A stretch of DNA of 64,000 nt from JAZKBN01 sp040388605 (GTDB lineage: Bacteria; Bacteroidota; Bacteroidia; Cytophagales; Flexibacteraceae). The stretch covers positions 1 through 64,000 of the forward strand of contig JAZKBN010000003.1 in NCBI GenBank assembly GCA_040388605.1. Reading direction: 5' to 3'. The translations under genes and the position numbers were made by a program. Every line of letters begins with the position of its first letter. Position 1 is the first letter of the stretch. This document shows positions 35,792-44,842 of this stretch, piece after piece. A model generated the notes under the pieces. The model saw nothing but the letters and a program-made list of their open reading frames with translations. It made no database searches and was not told the origin of the DNA.

Positions 35792-38200
35792 CTAATTCCT
35801 TAAAGGCTTGCCTGTATTCAAGGTATGCTGAATACGCTCCAAAGTTTTGCGTTCGCCGCAAAGCGATAAAAAGGCATCGCGTTCCAAATCAAGCAGGTAT
35901 TGCTCGCTTACTTCCTGGGGGCGGCTTAAGTCTCCGCCGCAAAGTATGTATGCCAGCTTGTTGGCAATAAGCATATCGTGATCAGATATATAGTTGCCAT
36001 TGCGCATGCCGTAAATACCCACTTTTAAAAGCGCAAGGCCGGCCCTGCCGGGTACCCTGATATTATTTCGCAATACCGGGTGCGAATAGCCGGACGCTGC
36101 AAGCTCAATTGCTTTTTGTTTGGCATCTGAAATAAGCCTGTTACTGCCCACAGTAACACCATCGCCGCGACGCAGTATATTCATATCAAACGCTTCGTAA
36201 GCCGAAGTGCTTACCTTGGCCATTGCAATATTCATAAAGGCCGTTTGAAGCAGGTTGTATTCAGCATCACCGGGATGCCAGGCATCGCTCAGGCGTGCCG
36301 CTGTTTCCTTAGTACCTCCGCCGGATGGTATAAGCCCTACACCGGTTTCCACGAGCCCTATATAGGTTTCTGCGCCTGCCTGAACGGCATCGGCATGCAG
36401 GGTTATTTCACAGCCTCCGCCAAGGCTCAGGCCATGCGGGGCAACAACAACGGGAACCGAGGAATACCTGACCCGCATCATGGTTTGCTGAAATTGCCTG
36501 ATCATGAGGTCCAGCTCATCGAATTCCTGCTCGGCAGCGAACATGAGCACGAGTGCCAGGTTGGCTCCTGCAGAAAAGTTGACACCCTCATTACCAATTA
36601 CTAAGCCTGAATATTGCTTTTCGGCAATTTCAATGGCCTTGTTAATACCGGCTATAACTTCGCCGCCCATAGTATTCATTTTTGAATGAAACTCAAGGTT
36701 CAGAATGCCATCGCCAATATCGAACAGGCTTGCACCGCTGTTACCCCAAACTTTAAATTGGCTGCGGTAGTTATCAAGTATTACAATTCCATCCTGACCG
36801 GGCAGCGGCAAATAGGTTTTGCTGTTAATATCATAGAGGAATTTTTTACCGCCATCGGTTTTATAAAAGCTTTTTGCGCCGGCTGCCTGCATTTCGTACA
36901 CCCATTCGGCCGGTTTTCGGTTTTCGCTTTCTGCAAGTCTTATACCCTGCTCCAGGCCAATTGCATCCCAGGTCTCAAAAATGCCTATATCCCAGCCAAA
37001 GCCAGCCGATATAGCGCCATCTATTTTGTAAACAGAGTCAGCTATTTCCGGAATTCTTTGGCTTGCGTAAGAGAATAAGCCGGCAAACATTTTCCGGTAA
37101 AACTCCCCTGCCGAATCTTTACCCGCAAGCAGGACTTTAAAACGATCTGCTAAGCGCTCTATGGTTTTGGTTTGTTCAAGCGTTGCAAACTTTTGGGCTT
37201 TACCTGGACCGTATTCTAAAGTTTGCAGGTTAAGGCTAAGAATTTGGCGGCTGCCGTCAGGTCCGTTTACTTTCCTGTAAAAGCCTTGTCCTTTTTTCTC
37301 ACCTGTCCGGCCCGCATCCAGCATTTTTTGCAGGTATTCAGGCCTTTTAAAAACATCTTTACGTTCATCTGAATCAAGGCTTTGCAGGAAATTATCAGTT
37401 ACCTTAGCCAGGGTATCGAGCCCTACCACATCAGAAGTTCTGAATGTGGCAGATTTTGGGTGACCTATTACCGGGCCCGTAAGCTTATCCACATCATCAA
37501 TACTCAGGTTCAGCTCCTGCATCAGTTGCAGGGTCTCCATAATACTGAAAACGCCTATACGGTTAGCAATAAAGCCGGGGGTGTCTTTAGCTTCTACTGT
37601 AACCTTACCCAATTGCCTGTCGCCGAAATGAAGGAGAAAAGCAATTAATTCATGGTCGGTTGCAGGGCCGGGTATAATTTCAAGCAGCTTTAAGTAACGC
37701 GGCGGATTAAAAAAGTGCGTGCCGCAAAAGTTCCTGTTAAAGTCTTCGCTACGGCCCTCGGCCATCAGGTGAATGGGTATGCCGCTGGTATTGCTGCTGA
37801 TTATACTGCCCGGCCTGCGCAGGCTGTCCACCTGAGCAAAAAGGCCTCTCTTTATCTCCAGGTTTTCGGTAACCACCTCCAATACCCAATCGGCATCTTT
37901 AATTTCCGGAAGGTTATCGGTAAAATTCCCGGTTGTGATGCGCTGCACAAATGAAGTATGGTAAACCGGGTTCGGGCTAAGCTTCAGGGCCGAAGCCAAA
38001 GCAGAGTTTACAATTCTGTTGCGCTGCTCAGGACTCTTATATTCAATGCCTTGTAAGGTTTCTTCGGGGCTTGGTTTGGCTGCAATATCAAGGAGCAGCA
38101 CTTTATAGCCGCAACCGGCAAAATGTAAGGCAATCTGGCTGCCCATTACGCCAGAGCCCAGTACGGCAACTTTGTTAATAATTCTTTTGGCAGATTTCAT
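35792..38200 (-). CDS. 3-hydroxyacyl-CoA dehydrogenase/enoyl-CoA hydratase fusion
   Basis: Bifunctional fatty-acid beta-oxidation protein of 802 aa. Order is dehydrogenase first: NAD motif AVLGSGVMGSQIA (12-24), NTSGIPI, FCGTHFFNPPRYLKLLEI and KDTPGFIANRIG; then a hydratase/crotonase domain from about residue 490, with APHGLSLGGGCEITLHAD and ETGVGLIPSGGGT. This order is the reverse of E. coli FadB and like Bacillus FadN. A thiolase and acyl-CoA dehydrogenase gene, which often accompany it, are not in the window. The N-terminal ATG at 38200 gives the normal start. Confidence 0.92.
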   Translation of the reverse strand: MKSAKRIINKVAVLGSGVMGSQIALHFAGCGYKVLLLDIAAKPSPEETLQGIEYKSPEQRNRIVNSALASALKLSPNPVYHTSFVQRITTGNFTDNLPEIKDADWVLEVVTENLEIKRGLFAQVDSLRRPGSIISSNTSGIPIHLMAEGRSEDFNRNFCGTHFFNPPRYLKLLEIIPGPATDHELIAFLLHFGDRQLGKVTVEAKDTPGFIANRIGVFSIMETLQLMQELNLSIDDVDKLTGPVIGHPKSATFRTSDVVGLDTLAKVTDNFLQSLDSDERKDVFKRPEYLQKMLDAGRTGEKKGQGFYRKVNGPDGSRQILSLNLQTLEYGPGKAQKFATLEQTKTIERLADRFKVLLAGKDSAGEFYRKMFAGLFSYASQRIPEIADSVYKIDGAISAGFGWDIGIFETWDAIGLEQGIRLAESENRKPAEWVYEMQAAGAKSFYKTDGGKKFLYDINSKTYLPLPGQDGIVILDNYRSQFKVWGNSGASLFDIGDGILNLEFHSKMNTMGGEVIAGINKAIEIAEKQYSGLVIGNEGVNFSAGANLALVLMFAAEQEFDELDLMIRQFQQTMMRVRYSSVPVVVAPHGLSLGGGCEITLHADAVQAGAETYIGLVETGVGLIPSGGGTKETAARLSDAWHPGDAEYNLLQTAFMNIAMAKVSTSAYEAFDMNILRRGDGVTVGSNRLISDAKQKAIELAASGYSHPVLRNNIRVPGRAGLALLKVGIYGMRNGNYISDHDMLIANKLAYILCGGDLSRPQEVSEQYLLDLERDAFLSLCGERKTLERIQHTLNTGKPLRN

Positions 38201-38370
38201 CTCAGAATTTCAGCGCGCAGCATGGGTTTTATACTACAGGCATTGGGGTAAATATGGGTAATTAAGAATGTATGCATTCCCGGCCTTAAATATAAGGGTT
38301 CTGCCGTTTGCCTAACCTTATTTATTAATTGCCGGTAAAGCTTCTGTAAACTTTGTTGGCTCTTGTTTAT

Positions 38371-38378
38371 TACCTTTG
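38371..38378 (+). promoter_or_regulatory. TAnnTTTG promoter element of cytochrome gene
   Basis: TACCTTTG is a perfect -7 match, 21 nt upstream of the ATG at 38400. A TTTG at 38352-38355 could be the -33 element, but its spacing (15 nt) is short. Confidence 0.55.
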
Positions 38379-38399
38379 GCAAAACAAATAAAACAATAT

Positions 38400-39032
38400 A
38401 TGGCTACAGGCATACTACATACTCACATTACCGCAGTTATTATTTTTCTTTTACTTTTCTCTTTCAAAACAACGGTACTTTTATTGGGGAATTACACTTT
38501 CCTCGATTTACTCAGGCGCAGGACAAAGGTTATCGAAATGATATTCGGTACTTTAATTCTGCTTTCAGGGGGTTACCTGCTTTTTAAAGGCGGTCACCCG
38601 GCCAATTGGCTGATGGTTAAATTTGTTTTGGTACTTATACTTATTCCTGCCGGTATTTTCGCGCTCAGGAAAGGAAATAAGGGGCTGGCAATTGTATCGT
38701 TGCTGGGTTTTATCTACATTTTCGGGGTGTCAGAAACGCGCAGCCTTACTCTGTCTAAACCCAAATACGGAACTTCGGAGGTTAAGGGAGATAAAAGGTT
38801 TGAACGCGCTCAGGCTATATATAACGTAGAATGCGTTCGCTGCCACGGTACTTACGGAAATGAAATGAGCTTAGGTGCTAAAGACCTCACTATAAGCAAA
38901 ATATCAGAAGAATCTGCCAGGGTGATTATTGCGGAAGGAAAAGGTGTTATGCCTGCGTTTAAAGAAAAGCTCACAAACGACGAAATGGATATTTTAGCTG
39001 CTTACCTGCAAACTTTTAAAGACAGGAACTAA
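38400..39032 (+). CDS. SirB-like membrane domain fused to cytochrome c
   Basis: 210-aa protein with four membrane segments (about 9-30, 45-63, 72-90, 96-110) resembling the SirB family (GILHTHITAVIIFLLLF, then HPANWLMVKFVLVL), followed by a periplasmic class I cytochrome c domain. Haem site CVRCH is at 145-149 and the likely axial methionine is M184 (GVMPAFKEKLT). It is a membrane-anchored electron carrier with an unknown partner. The longer frame from 38376 starts inside the promoter element, so ATG 38400 was chosen. It is a single gene with its own terminator. Confidence 0.85.
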   Translation: MATGILHTHITAVIIFLLLFSFKTTVLLLGNYTFLDLLRRRTKVIEMIFGTLILLSGGYLLFKGGHPANWLMVKFVLVLILIPAGIFALRKGNKGLAIVSLLGFIYIFGVSETRSLTLSKPKYGTSEVKGDKRFERAQAIYNVECVRCHGTYGNEMSLGAKDLTISKISEESARVIIAEGKGVMPAFKEKLTNDEMDILAAYLQTFKDRN

Positions 39033-39049
39033 GCGCAGAAATCTCAAAG

Positions 39050-39092
39050 AAAACGCCCTTAAATGTGATAAGCATTTAAGGGCGTTTTCTTT
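39050..39092 (+). terminator. Terminator of cytochrome gene
   Basis: A perfect 16-bp stem (39050-39065 with 39073-39088) with a 7-nt loop and T-rich end lies 17 nt after the stop. Confidence 0.88.
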
Positions 39093-39121
39093 GGCTCGCG
39101 GCTGAATTTTTTATTCGATTA

Positions 39122-39688
39122 CTAAACGCCGTTAAACTCTCGCAATGGCTGTCTTCCGCCGGCTAAAGCAGAGGGGCCTGTAAGGCTGTTAAACCTTTGG
39201 AACCCCAGGTTCAGCGCCTGCCTTTGCGGTATAGCGGGCATTGGCGCTTTACTGCGCATAACTGCCGCCCAAACCGGGAAAAAAGCAAGGAAGGGCGCAG
39301 AGAAAAGGAAATAATTATAGAACAGGCCGCAGTAGACGGCCACAATTGCCGATAAGGAAATGAGTATTACAAAGGTGCTTTTTGCAGGGCTGTAATGATT
39401 GCGCAGGAAAGCCACCAAAATTATATTCAGGACTATAAGGCCCGGAATGCCTGTATAAACACCTGCGAATGCAGCTGCTAAGGCTGTGCTGATACTGTCG
39501 TTAAGAACCGATATAGAGAATGCTTCTCCCTGTCTTATGTGCCAGGCTGCAATAACTGCTGTAAGTAAAGTAAACCCTGTAACAAGGGAACGAAACCATA
39601 CCAGTAAGACCCAATCTGAAAGCTTGCCTGCTATGGCTGTATTAGGATTTATCGGAAGTTGCGCATTCGTATTGGTACCGGTTTGCAT
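39122..39688 (-). CDS. Integral membrane protein, unrecognised
   Basis: 188 aa with four hydrophobic segments (about 28-47, 68-92, 103-118 and 122-143) and a polar C-terminal tail of about 40 residues. No signal peptide and no known motif. The N-terminal 20 residues are Asn/Thr-rich. It lies on the minus strand with about 230 bp to the next gene upstream. I do not recognise the family and cannot assign a role. Confidence 0.6.
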   Translation of the reverse strand: MQTGTNTNAQLPINPNTAIAGKLSDWVLLVWFRSLVTGFTLLTAVIAAWHIRQGEAFSISVLNDSISTALAAAFAGVYTGIPGLIVLNIILVAFLRNHYSPAKSTFVILISLSAIVAVYCGLFYNYFLFSAPFLAFFPVWAAVMRSKAPMPAIPQRQALNLGFQRFNSLTGPSALAGGRQPLREFNGV

Positions 39689-39922
39689 AAGTTACGGTTT
39701 AAGGTTAAGAACTTATGCTTTGTTCGCAAACAAGATGCCGGTATGTAAAAACAGTCTTTAATTAGGATTGTTTTTCTGAAATATAATTAAGCAATCACAC
39801 ATAACCATTTGATTTTCAATAAACAACAAATGCATACTTAAACAACTTTACAGTATGTGAAACTGCATAAAAACCTGCAAGGCGCTTGCAGACATTTTAC
39901 TACAAAACCTTATAAACCCTGG

Positions 39923-42900
39923 TTAGAAATCGTAGCCGAGGGTAATGTAATATCGAAGACTTTGCTTTTTATAGTCTTTTATACCCTGCGCAACATCAAC
40001 TTTAAGGAAGTAACCCAGAACCATAGTGCGTACACCGCCGCCATAGCTGTACATAAAGGGGTTTCTGAAGTTTGTAACCTGTATAATAAACGGATAAGTA
40101 TTATTGGTGCCCTCGCTTTGTACAGTGTGGGTATTATAGCTGTTATTGGTAGAAAACGGGTTAGAGCCGCTGAAGGCAGTACCGGCATCAGTAAAAGCTA
40201 CAAACTGCAGGTTTCTTAAGAAATTACTTGTTATGGGTCCGCGGTAAAAATACCTTACTATAGGCACACGCAATTCTGCATTAAAGAGCATGTAGCTGTT
40301 GCCGTACATGGTATTGTATTTAAAGCCGCGCAGGTTGGTTACATAAGAATTAAAGAGCATATCTGTTGCTCCTTCTGAATTGGCAGGGTTCACATTTAAT
40401 GGGTCATTGGCATTTGCGCTGATGTTTTCATCCCAGGTAACCCAGTTATCCATTCCGCCTATGAGGAATTTTTTTGCCGCAGGGCCGTAATACCTGCCCG
40501 CCGAACCCCGAAGCGCCAATACTATTTCCTTATGCACCTTTTGATAATGCCTAAGATCTAACATAAAGCTGCCGAATGTGCGCTTATGGTCATGCATGCC
40601 GTACTGGTGCTCAAGCTTGGCTTTAAACCGTGTACCCTCGGTTATATTTAAGCCGCTCATGCGGGTATTGTCGAACACAAATTCGGTTTTAAAGCCGAAG
40701 TAATGCCTGAAAACATCGGGGGTAATTAACTGCTGGGGTGCTGTTCCCAAGGTTGTGTACTTGGTTCGCGCATAAAACGGCGAAAAATTAAGGGCGCTGA
40801 ATACGCTGAACGGATAGCTTGCCCCGGCCTCGGCACGAACCAAATTGTAACGTTCATAAAAGTTGTTCGCGCTTTCAACACTTTGCAGGAAAAGGCTGTT
40901 CTTGGTAAAGCCTGCAAAAAAATCGACCCGATGCTTCAGAAAAGCATATTTAAGGTCCATTTTGCTGCTCTTCAGATCTGTACTTACAAAGGCATTGGCG
41001 TTTATCTTATGGTTTTCAAACATATCTGTCATACCCGTACCTATTTCAAGGCCGGCATGCAGCAGGTTATCCCATTTGGGCGCAGTCAGCACGTTATCCA
41101 TACTCATGCGGTTACGGTACGGATACGGTCCGGTGAGATTTAAAAGCGCAAGCGCATCCTTACGGGCTTTATTGGCAGCTTTATCAGTCTTTTTAGGCCC
41201 CCCTGCATTGTTTCCCTGGCTTGTTGTATTTGCGCTCGGCGCAGGCACAGGTGCAGGCTTTGCCTTCTTAACTTTTTCAGACTCAAAAACATAATTCCTG
41301 ATATCTATTTCATCTTTGCCTAAAGTATCTGAAGGGTAATAATTGCCTGTATGAACGCTGAGGCCGGTTTTTGCAGTATCTGTGCCAGTTTTCCGGGTTG
41401 CAGGAACAGGCCGGCCCATGCCGGATGCACGCCCGTAAAGGCTTTCATTCATCAGCTCTCGTCTGCGGGTTGGGAGCGTGTTCAGCTCCTGGTTCAGATC
41501 AAGGTCACGCCTGAGGTACAGGTATTCTTTGCCATCGTCTACTGTTCTGAAAGCGAACATCCTGTGCTCTGCATTTACATCAAGCGCGGTAATGCTTTGC
41601 CTGTAATCAGTTAAACCTGTGGTACGGCGCGTGTTAATTTCGTACTTTTCAAGGTTTAATATGCCGTTTTCATCGCTCAGCCAGGTTAAGGTGCTGTCGT
41701 TGAGCAATTGAGGGCAGCGTTCATTATGCGGGGTTTCACTAAACCTAGTAAGCAGGGCGTTGCCCGATTTCAGCATGAAAACATCGAATGAGTTCCCGGT
41801 TTGCACGCCTATGGGCTTATTCGTATAAACGCTGTCGGTTGGCCTGTTGCTGCTGAAAAGTATGCGGGTATAGCTGCCGGCAAAATGCGGATCAAGGTCA
41901 TCGTAAAGGTCATGGGTAACCCTGCTTGTTTTACCTGTGTTGATGCTGAACAGGAAAAGATCGTTTCCGCCGTCTTTTTCAGCACTGAAAATGAAGTACT
42001 TACCATCAGGCGTAACATCGAAACCGGTAACCTGTGAAAAAGCAGGCAAGGGTGTAAAATAACTTTTACCCGAGGGAATATGGTAGCTGAGCAAAACGTT
42101 CTTACCTCTTTTAACCACAACGGCATGCACCTGCTCATTTCCCTGGTAAGCAATATGTGGTTCTGTATAATCTACCCTTTGCGAAAGTACTTTATACCCG
42201 CCCTTGTAAATCACTTTTCGGTACCCGGTATTTACATCCTGCAAAATGATTTTGTAACGGCCGCTGTTGTTAATACTGTAAGCAATATGACTTGCATCGG
42301 CGCTTAAACGAACCTCATTATATACAAGGCTGTGCATATTATGCTTGCGAACGCGCAGGTTGGCATTGGGAACAGAATTGCTTTCAGCCACAGATTCGGC
42401 CATGCTTTTATAATACTGCCGCCAATCGCGCAACAGCCTGTCCCAGCTGACACCAATGGTGCTGCTTATACCGGTTTCCTCGTTACGGAGAATGCGGGTC
42501 AGGTTAAGAATATTGCTTACAGTGGTTTTACCGTACTTTTCAGCAATAAAATTCCAGATGCTCTGCCCCGCAATTGCAGCTTCCTTATCAGGCAGGGTTC
42601 CCGGCCTGCGGATGCGGTTATGCAGCATGGCATCGCGCATGTAATCATCCATTTCGCGGCTCCAGCCTTCGGCAGCGTAAAGGGTTGCACCGCCTACAAA
42701 CCATTCAGGCAATGTAAGCAGGTAGCTGTTTTGCACCACATCTTTTAATGAGCCGCCATACATCATGGCAAAAATTAAAGTGCGCGACATTCCCAGCGTT
42801 ATTTCGCGCCTGAACCCCGCTTGGTTTCCCGTGAAAGGAACCTCAATAATACTTTTTACAAAATTGGTTTTGCCTCCTGCCGAACTGTTTTCATCATCGA

Positions 42901-43318
42901 GGCCTACATTGCTTTGCCTCAGGTCTGACAATGAGTTATATATATACAGCTTAATTTTAGTAGTGGGCGAATAGCCGAGCAGCTCAGTTATCCGTTCAAA
43001 ATCTGCCTCGGCAAACTGAATGGCATTGCGCGCAATTTCGTCTCCGCCTTCATAATAGTAAATATCGAAGTTGGTGCTGCTTATGTATTGCCTGTCCATT
43101 TGCTTGTATTGAACGCGGCGTTTGCCAAAAATATCCTGGCTGGTTTGAGCATCAGCGGTACTGATATTAAAAAGTGAAAGCGCAAAAACTAAGGCAATAA
43201 ATATCTCATACGCAAAATTACTGCCCGGATTACAGGTTAAGGCAGCAAAGCTAAAAGTACGAGCCCCCGATATTTGCCCGTTCTCAGGCATATGATGAGT
43301 GCTGTTTACTGAATTCAT
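39923..43318 (-). CDS. TolB-like propeller protein with C-terminal beta-barrel
   Basis: About 1130 aa, exported. Three parts can be seen: an N-terminal domain resembling peptidase-MA proteins (YYYEGGDEIARNAIQFAEAD ... LTLPEWFVGGATLYAAEGW) but without an HExxH motif; a WD40/TolB-type propeller with DPHFAGSYTRILFSSNRP-like repeats; and a C-terminal outer-membrane barrel ending SLRYYITLGYDF. The signal peptide (IFIALVFALSLFNISTADAQ) lies unusually far in; the frame opens at 43447, and ATGs at 43318 and 43291 bring it closer to the N-terminus. I chose 43318, but the start is uncertain. Cargo or partner unknown. Confidence 0.72.
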   Translation of the reverse strand: MNSVNSTHHMPENGQISGARTFSFAALTCNPGSNFAYEIFIALVFALSLFNISTADAQTSQDIFGKRRVQYKQMDRQYISSTNFDIYYYEGGDEIARNAIQFAEADFERITELLGYSPTTKIKLYIYNSLSDLRQSNVGLDDENSSAGGKTNFVKSIIEVPFTGNQAGFRREITLGMSRTLIFAMMYGGSLKDVVQNSYLLTLPEWFVGGATLYAAEGWSREMDDYMRDAMLHNRIRRPGTLPDKEAAIAGQSIWNFIAEKYGKTTVSNILNLTRILRNEETGISSTIGVSWDRLLRDWRQYYKSMAESVAESNSVPNANLRVRKHNMHSLVYNEVRLSADASHIAYSINNSGRYKIILQDVNTGYRKVIYKGGYKVLSQRVDYTEPHIAYQGNEQVHAVVVKRGKNVLLSYHIPSGKSYFTPLPAFSQVTGFDVTPDGKYFIFSAEKDGGNDLFLFSINTGKTSRVTHDLYDDLDPHFAGSYTRILFSSNRPTDSVYTNKPIGVQTGNSFDVFMLKSGNALLTRFSETPHNERCPQLLNDSTLTWLSDENGILNLEKYEINTRRTTGLTDYRQSITALDVNAEHRMFAFRTVDDGKEYLYLRRDLDLNQELNTLPTRRRELMNESLYGRASGMGRPVPATRKTGTDTAKTGLSVHTGNYYPSDTLGKDEIDIRNYVFESEKVKKAKPAPVPAPSANTTSQGNNAGGPKKTDKAANKARKDALALLNLTGPYPYRNRMSMDNVLTAPKWDNLLHAGLEIGTGMTDMFENHKINANAFVSTDLKSSKMDLKYAFLKHRVDFFAGFTKNSLFLQSVESANNFYERYNLVRAEAGASYPFSVFSALNFSPFYARTKYTTLGTAPQQLITPDVFRHYFGFKTEFVFDNTRMSGLNITEGTRFKAKLEHQYGMHDHKRTFGSFMLDLRHYQKVHKEIVLALRGSAGRYYGPAAKKFLIGGMDNWVTWDENISANANDPLNVNPANSEGATDMLFNSYVTNLRGFKYNTMYGNSYMLFNAELRVPIVRYFYRGPITSNFLRNLQFVAFTDAGTAFSGSNPFSTNNSYNTHTVQSEGTNNTYPFIIQVTNFRNPFMYSYGGGVRTMVLGYFLKVDVAQGIKDYKKQSLRYYITLGYDF

Positions 43319-43510
43319 TCCTCTGGAATAAGGGATAAAAAACTTTGTTAAGACCAAACCCGCATTATGCCGCAGCAATGCCTTGCCTGTGCGGCTAAGT
43401 TCAGCATTTTTTTCCGGAAAGGAAGCTTTAGCAGTATTTAAGTTCAATTATTGGTACCCCTTTTTAAATTTAACAGGTTCAAAAGATTAGAGCCTGCGCT
43501 GTTACTAAAC

Positions 43511-44581
43511 TCACCTGTAAAATCGTTTAATATCTGTTTCGGCCATAATCTCAATGCCCGAAACAATATGATTGGCAAATTGTGAAGCAAGCAAAGGAGC
43601 AAGACTGATGCCCTTAGTTCCTAACCCGTTAAAAATGCCAATGTTTTTTGAATGTGGTAAAAAGCCTAAAACCGGCCTTCGCCCCTGGATGGCCGGGCGA
43701 ATACCGGCATTGTGCGTAATAATTTCGAAAGGAACACTTATTAACTTTTCAAGCGATGTTACCAATGTTTGCAGTCCCGCTTCGGTAGGTAAACTGTTGG
43801 TGTACTTATGCTCATAAGTAGCCCCTACTTTGAAACCGGCATCGGCTGTCAAGCCTAATGGTACAACGTACACCCCCCCACCGTTTATTATACTATGAAC
43901 GGGTAATTCTGCTGATTTAATGGTTATTGTCTCCCCTTTCAGGGGGGTAAATGGTATTCCTGCAAAAATTGATTCGGCAGCAGCGTGCATGCCATTGCAG
44001 AAAATCACCTTGTCGAAAATACGTTCCTGCCAAATAACTTCATTTTCACTGAGTTTAAGCTCAGCAGGGTTAATGCGGGACTCAACCCAATTTCCGCTTT
44101 GTTGAAGCTTTTCCTTTAATGCATCAAGCAGTACAACAGTGTTCACCCAGCCTGCTTTTAATATATTATACCCCCCGTAACAGTTTTTAACATAATCTGA
44201 ATAGCTCTCATTGTCAGCATTTGTGTTCATATACTGCTGAATTTCAGGCTCTGAGCTGCGTGCTGTTATAGTATTCTGATCTTCAATACTGTTAAACGGC
44301 CTATAAACCGGCATTTCATTGAAAAACAATTTTCCCAGCTTTTCCTGCAAGTTTCTGTAGTAACTATTCAGGAACGGAAAGAGCAAATCTGCCTGCCATG
44401 TTTTAACCAACTTATGCCCTGTTAAGGGAGTAAACATACCGGCGGCAATACGCGTTGCAGTATTATTTCCGGTATCGGGCTCTGCCACGGTAACTGCCGC
44501 GCCAAGTTTCTGTAAATTTTCGGCCAGAAGAGCGCCGGCAATTCCATGGCCGGCAATTAAAATCCTGTTTTTTGAACCCAT
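43511..44581 (-). CDS. FAD-dependent oxidoreductase (DAO family)
   Basis: 356 aa with an N-terminal FAD fold (RILIAGHGIAGALLAENL, 6-23) and an acidic end of the second strand (VAEPD). The middle has TRIAAGMFTPLTGHKLVKTW, and the C-terminus has GIRPAIQGRRPVLGFLP and FNGLGTKGISLAP, typical of D-amino-acid oxidase/MnmC-type oxidoreductases. The substrate is unknown, most likely an amine or amino acid. It is cytoplasmic and probably its own transcript, divergent from the TonB receptor gene. Confidence 0.8.
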   Translation of the reverse strand: MGSKNRILIAGHGIAGALLAENLQKLGAAVTVAEPDTGNNTATRIAAGMFTPLTGHKLVKTWQADLLFPFLNSYYRNLQEKLGKLFFNEMPVYRPFNSIEDQNTITARSSEPEIQQYMNTNADNESYSDYVKNCYGGYNILKAGWVNTVVLLDALKEKLQQSGNWVESRINPAELKLSENEVIWQERIFDKVIFCNGMHAAAESIFAGIPFTPLKGETITIKSAELPVHSIINGGGVYVVPLGLTADAGFKVGATYEHKYTNSLPTEAGLQTLVTSLEKLISVPFEIITHNAGIRPAIQGRRPVLGFLPHSKNIGIFNGLGTKGISLAPLLASQFANHIVSGIEIMAETDIKRFYR

Positions 44582-44842
44582 ATAGCTGCAATAAAGTGAT
44601 AATTACGGGCTTTCGGCACGGTTTTTCAGGGCTTGGACAGGGATTAAAACCGGCAACCTGCGAAAAAAGCAAAACTTTAGGCCGCTTGCAGGGGTTTTGG
44701 TTGAACTTTGCATCTTATTATGAACAGCCCAAGTTCGTATTAAGCCTTAACAGCGCTTTGGCCTGAACGGAAATTATAAGAATTTATACAGGTGATTAAT
44801 CTTTATGGGGTTACGCCGGTCTAAATTCGCAGCAACTAATAC

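Noticed and set aside
36686..37078. 130-codon plus-strand ORF
   Set aside because: Antisense shadow within the 3-hydroxyacyl-CoA dehydrogenase/enoyl-CoA hydratase fusion gene.
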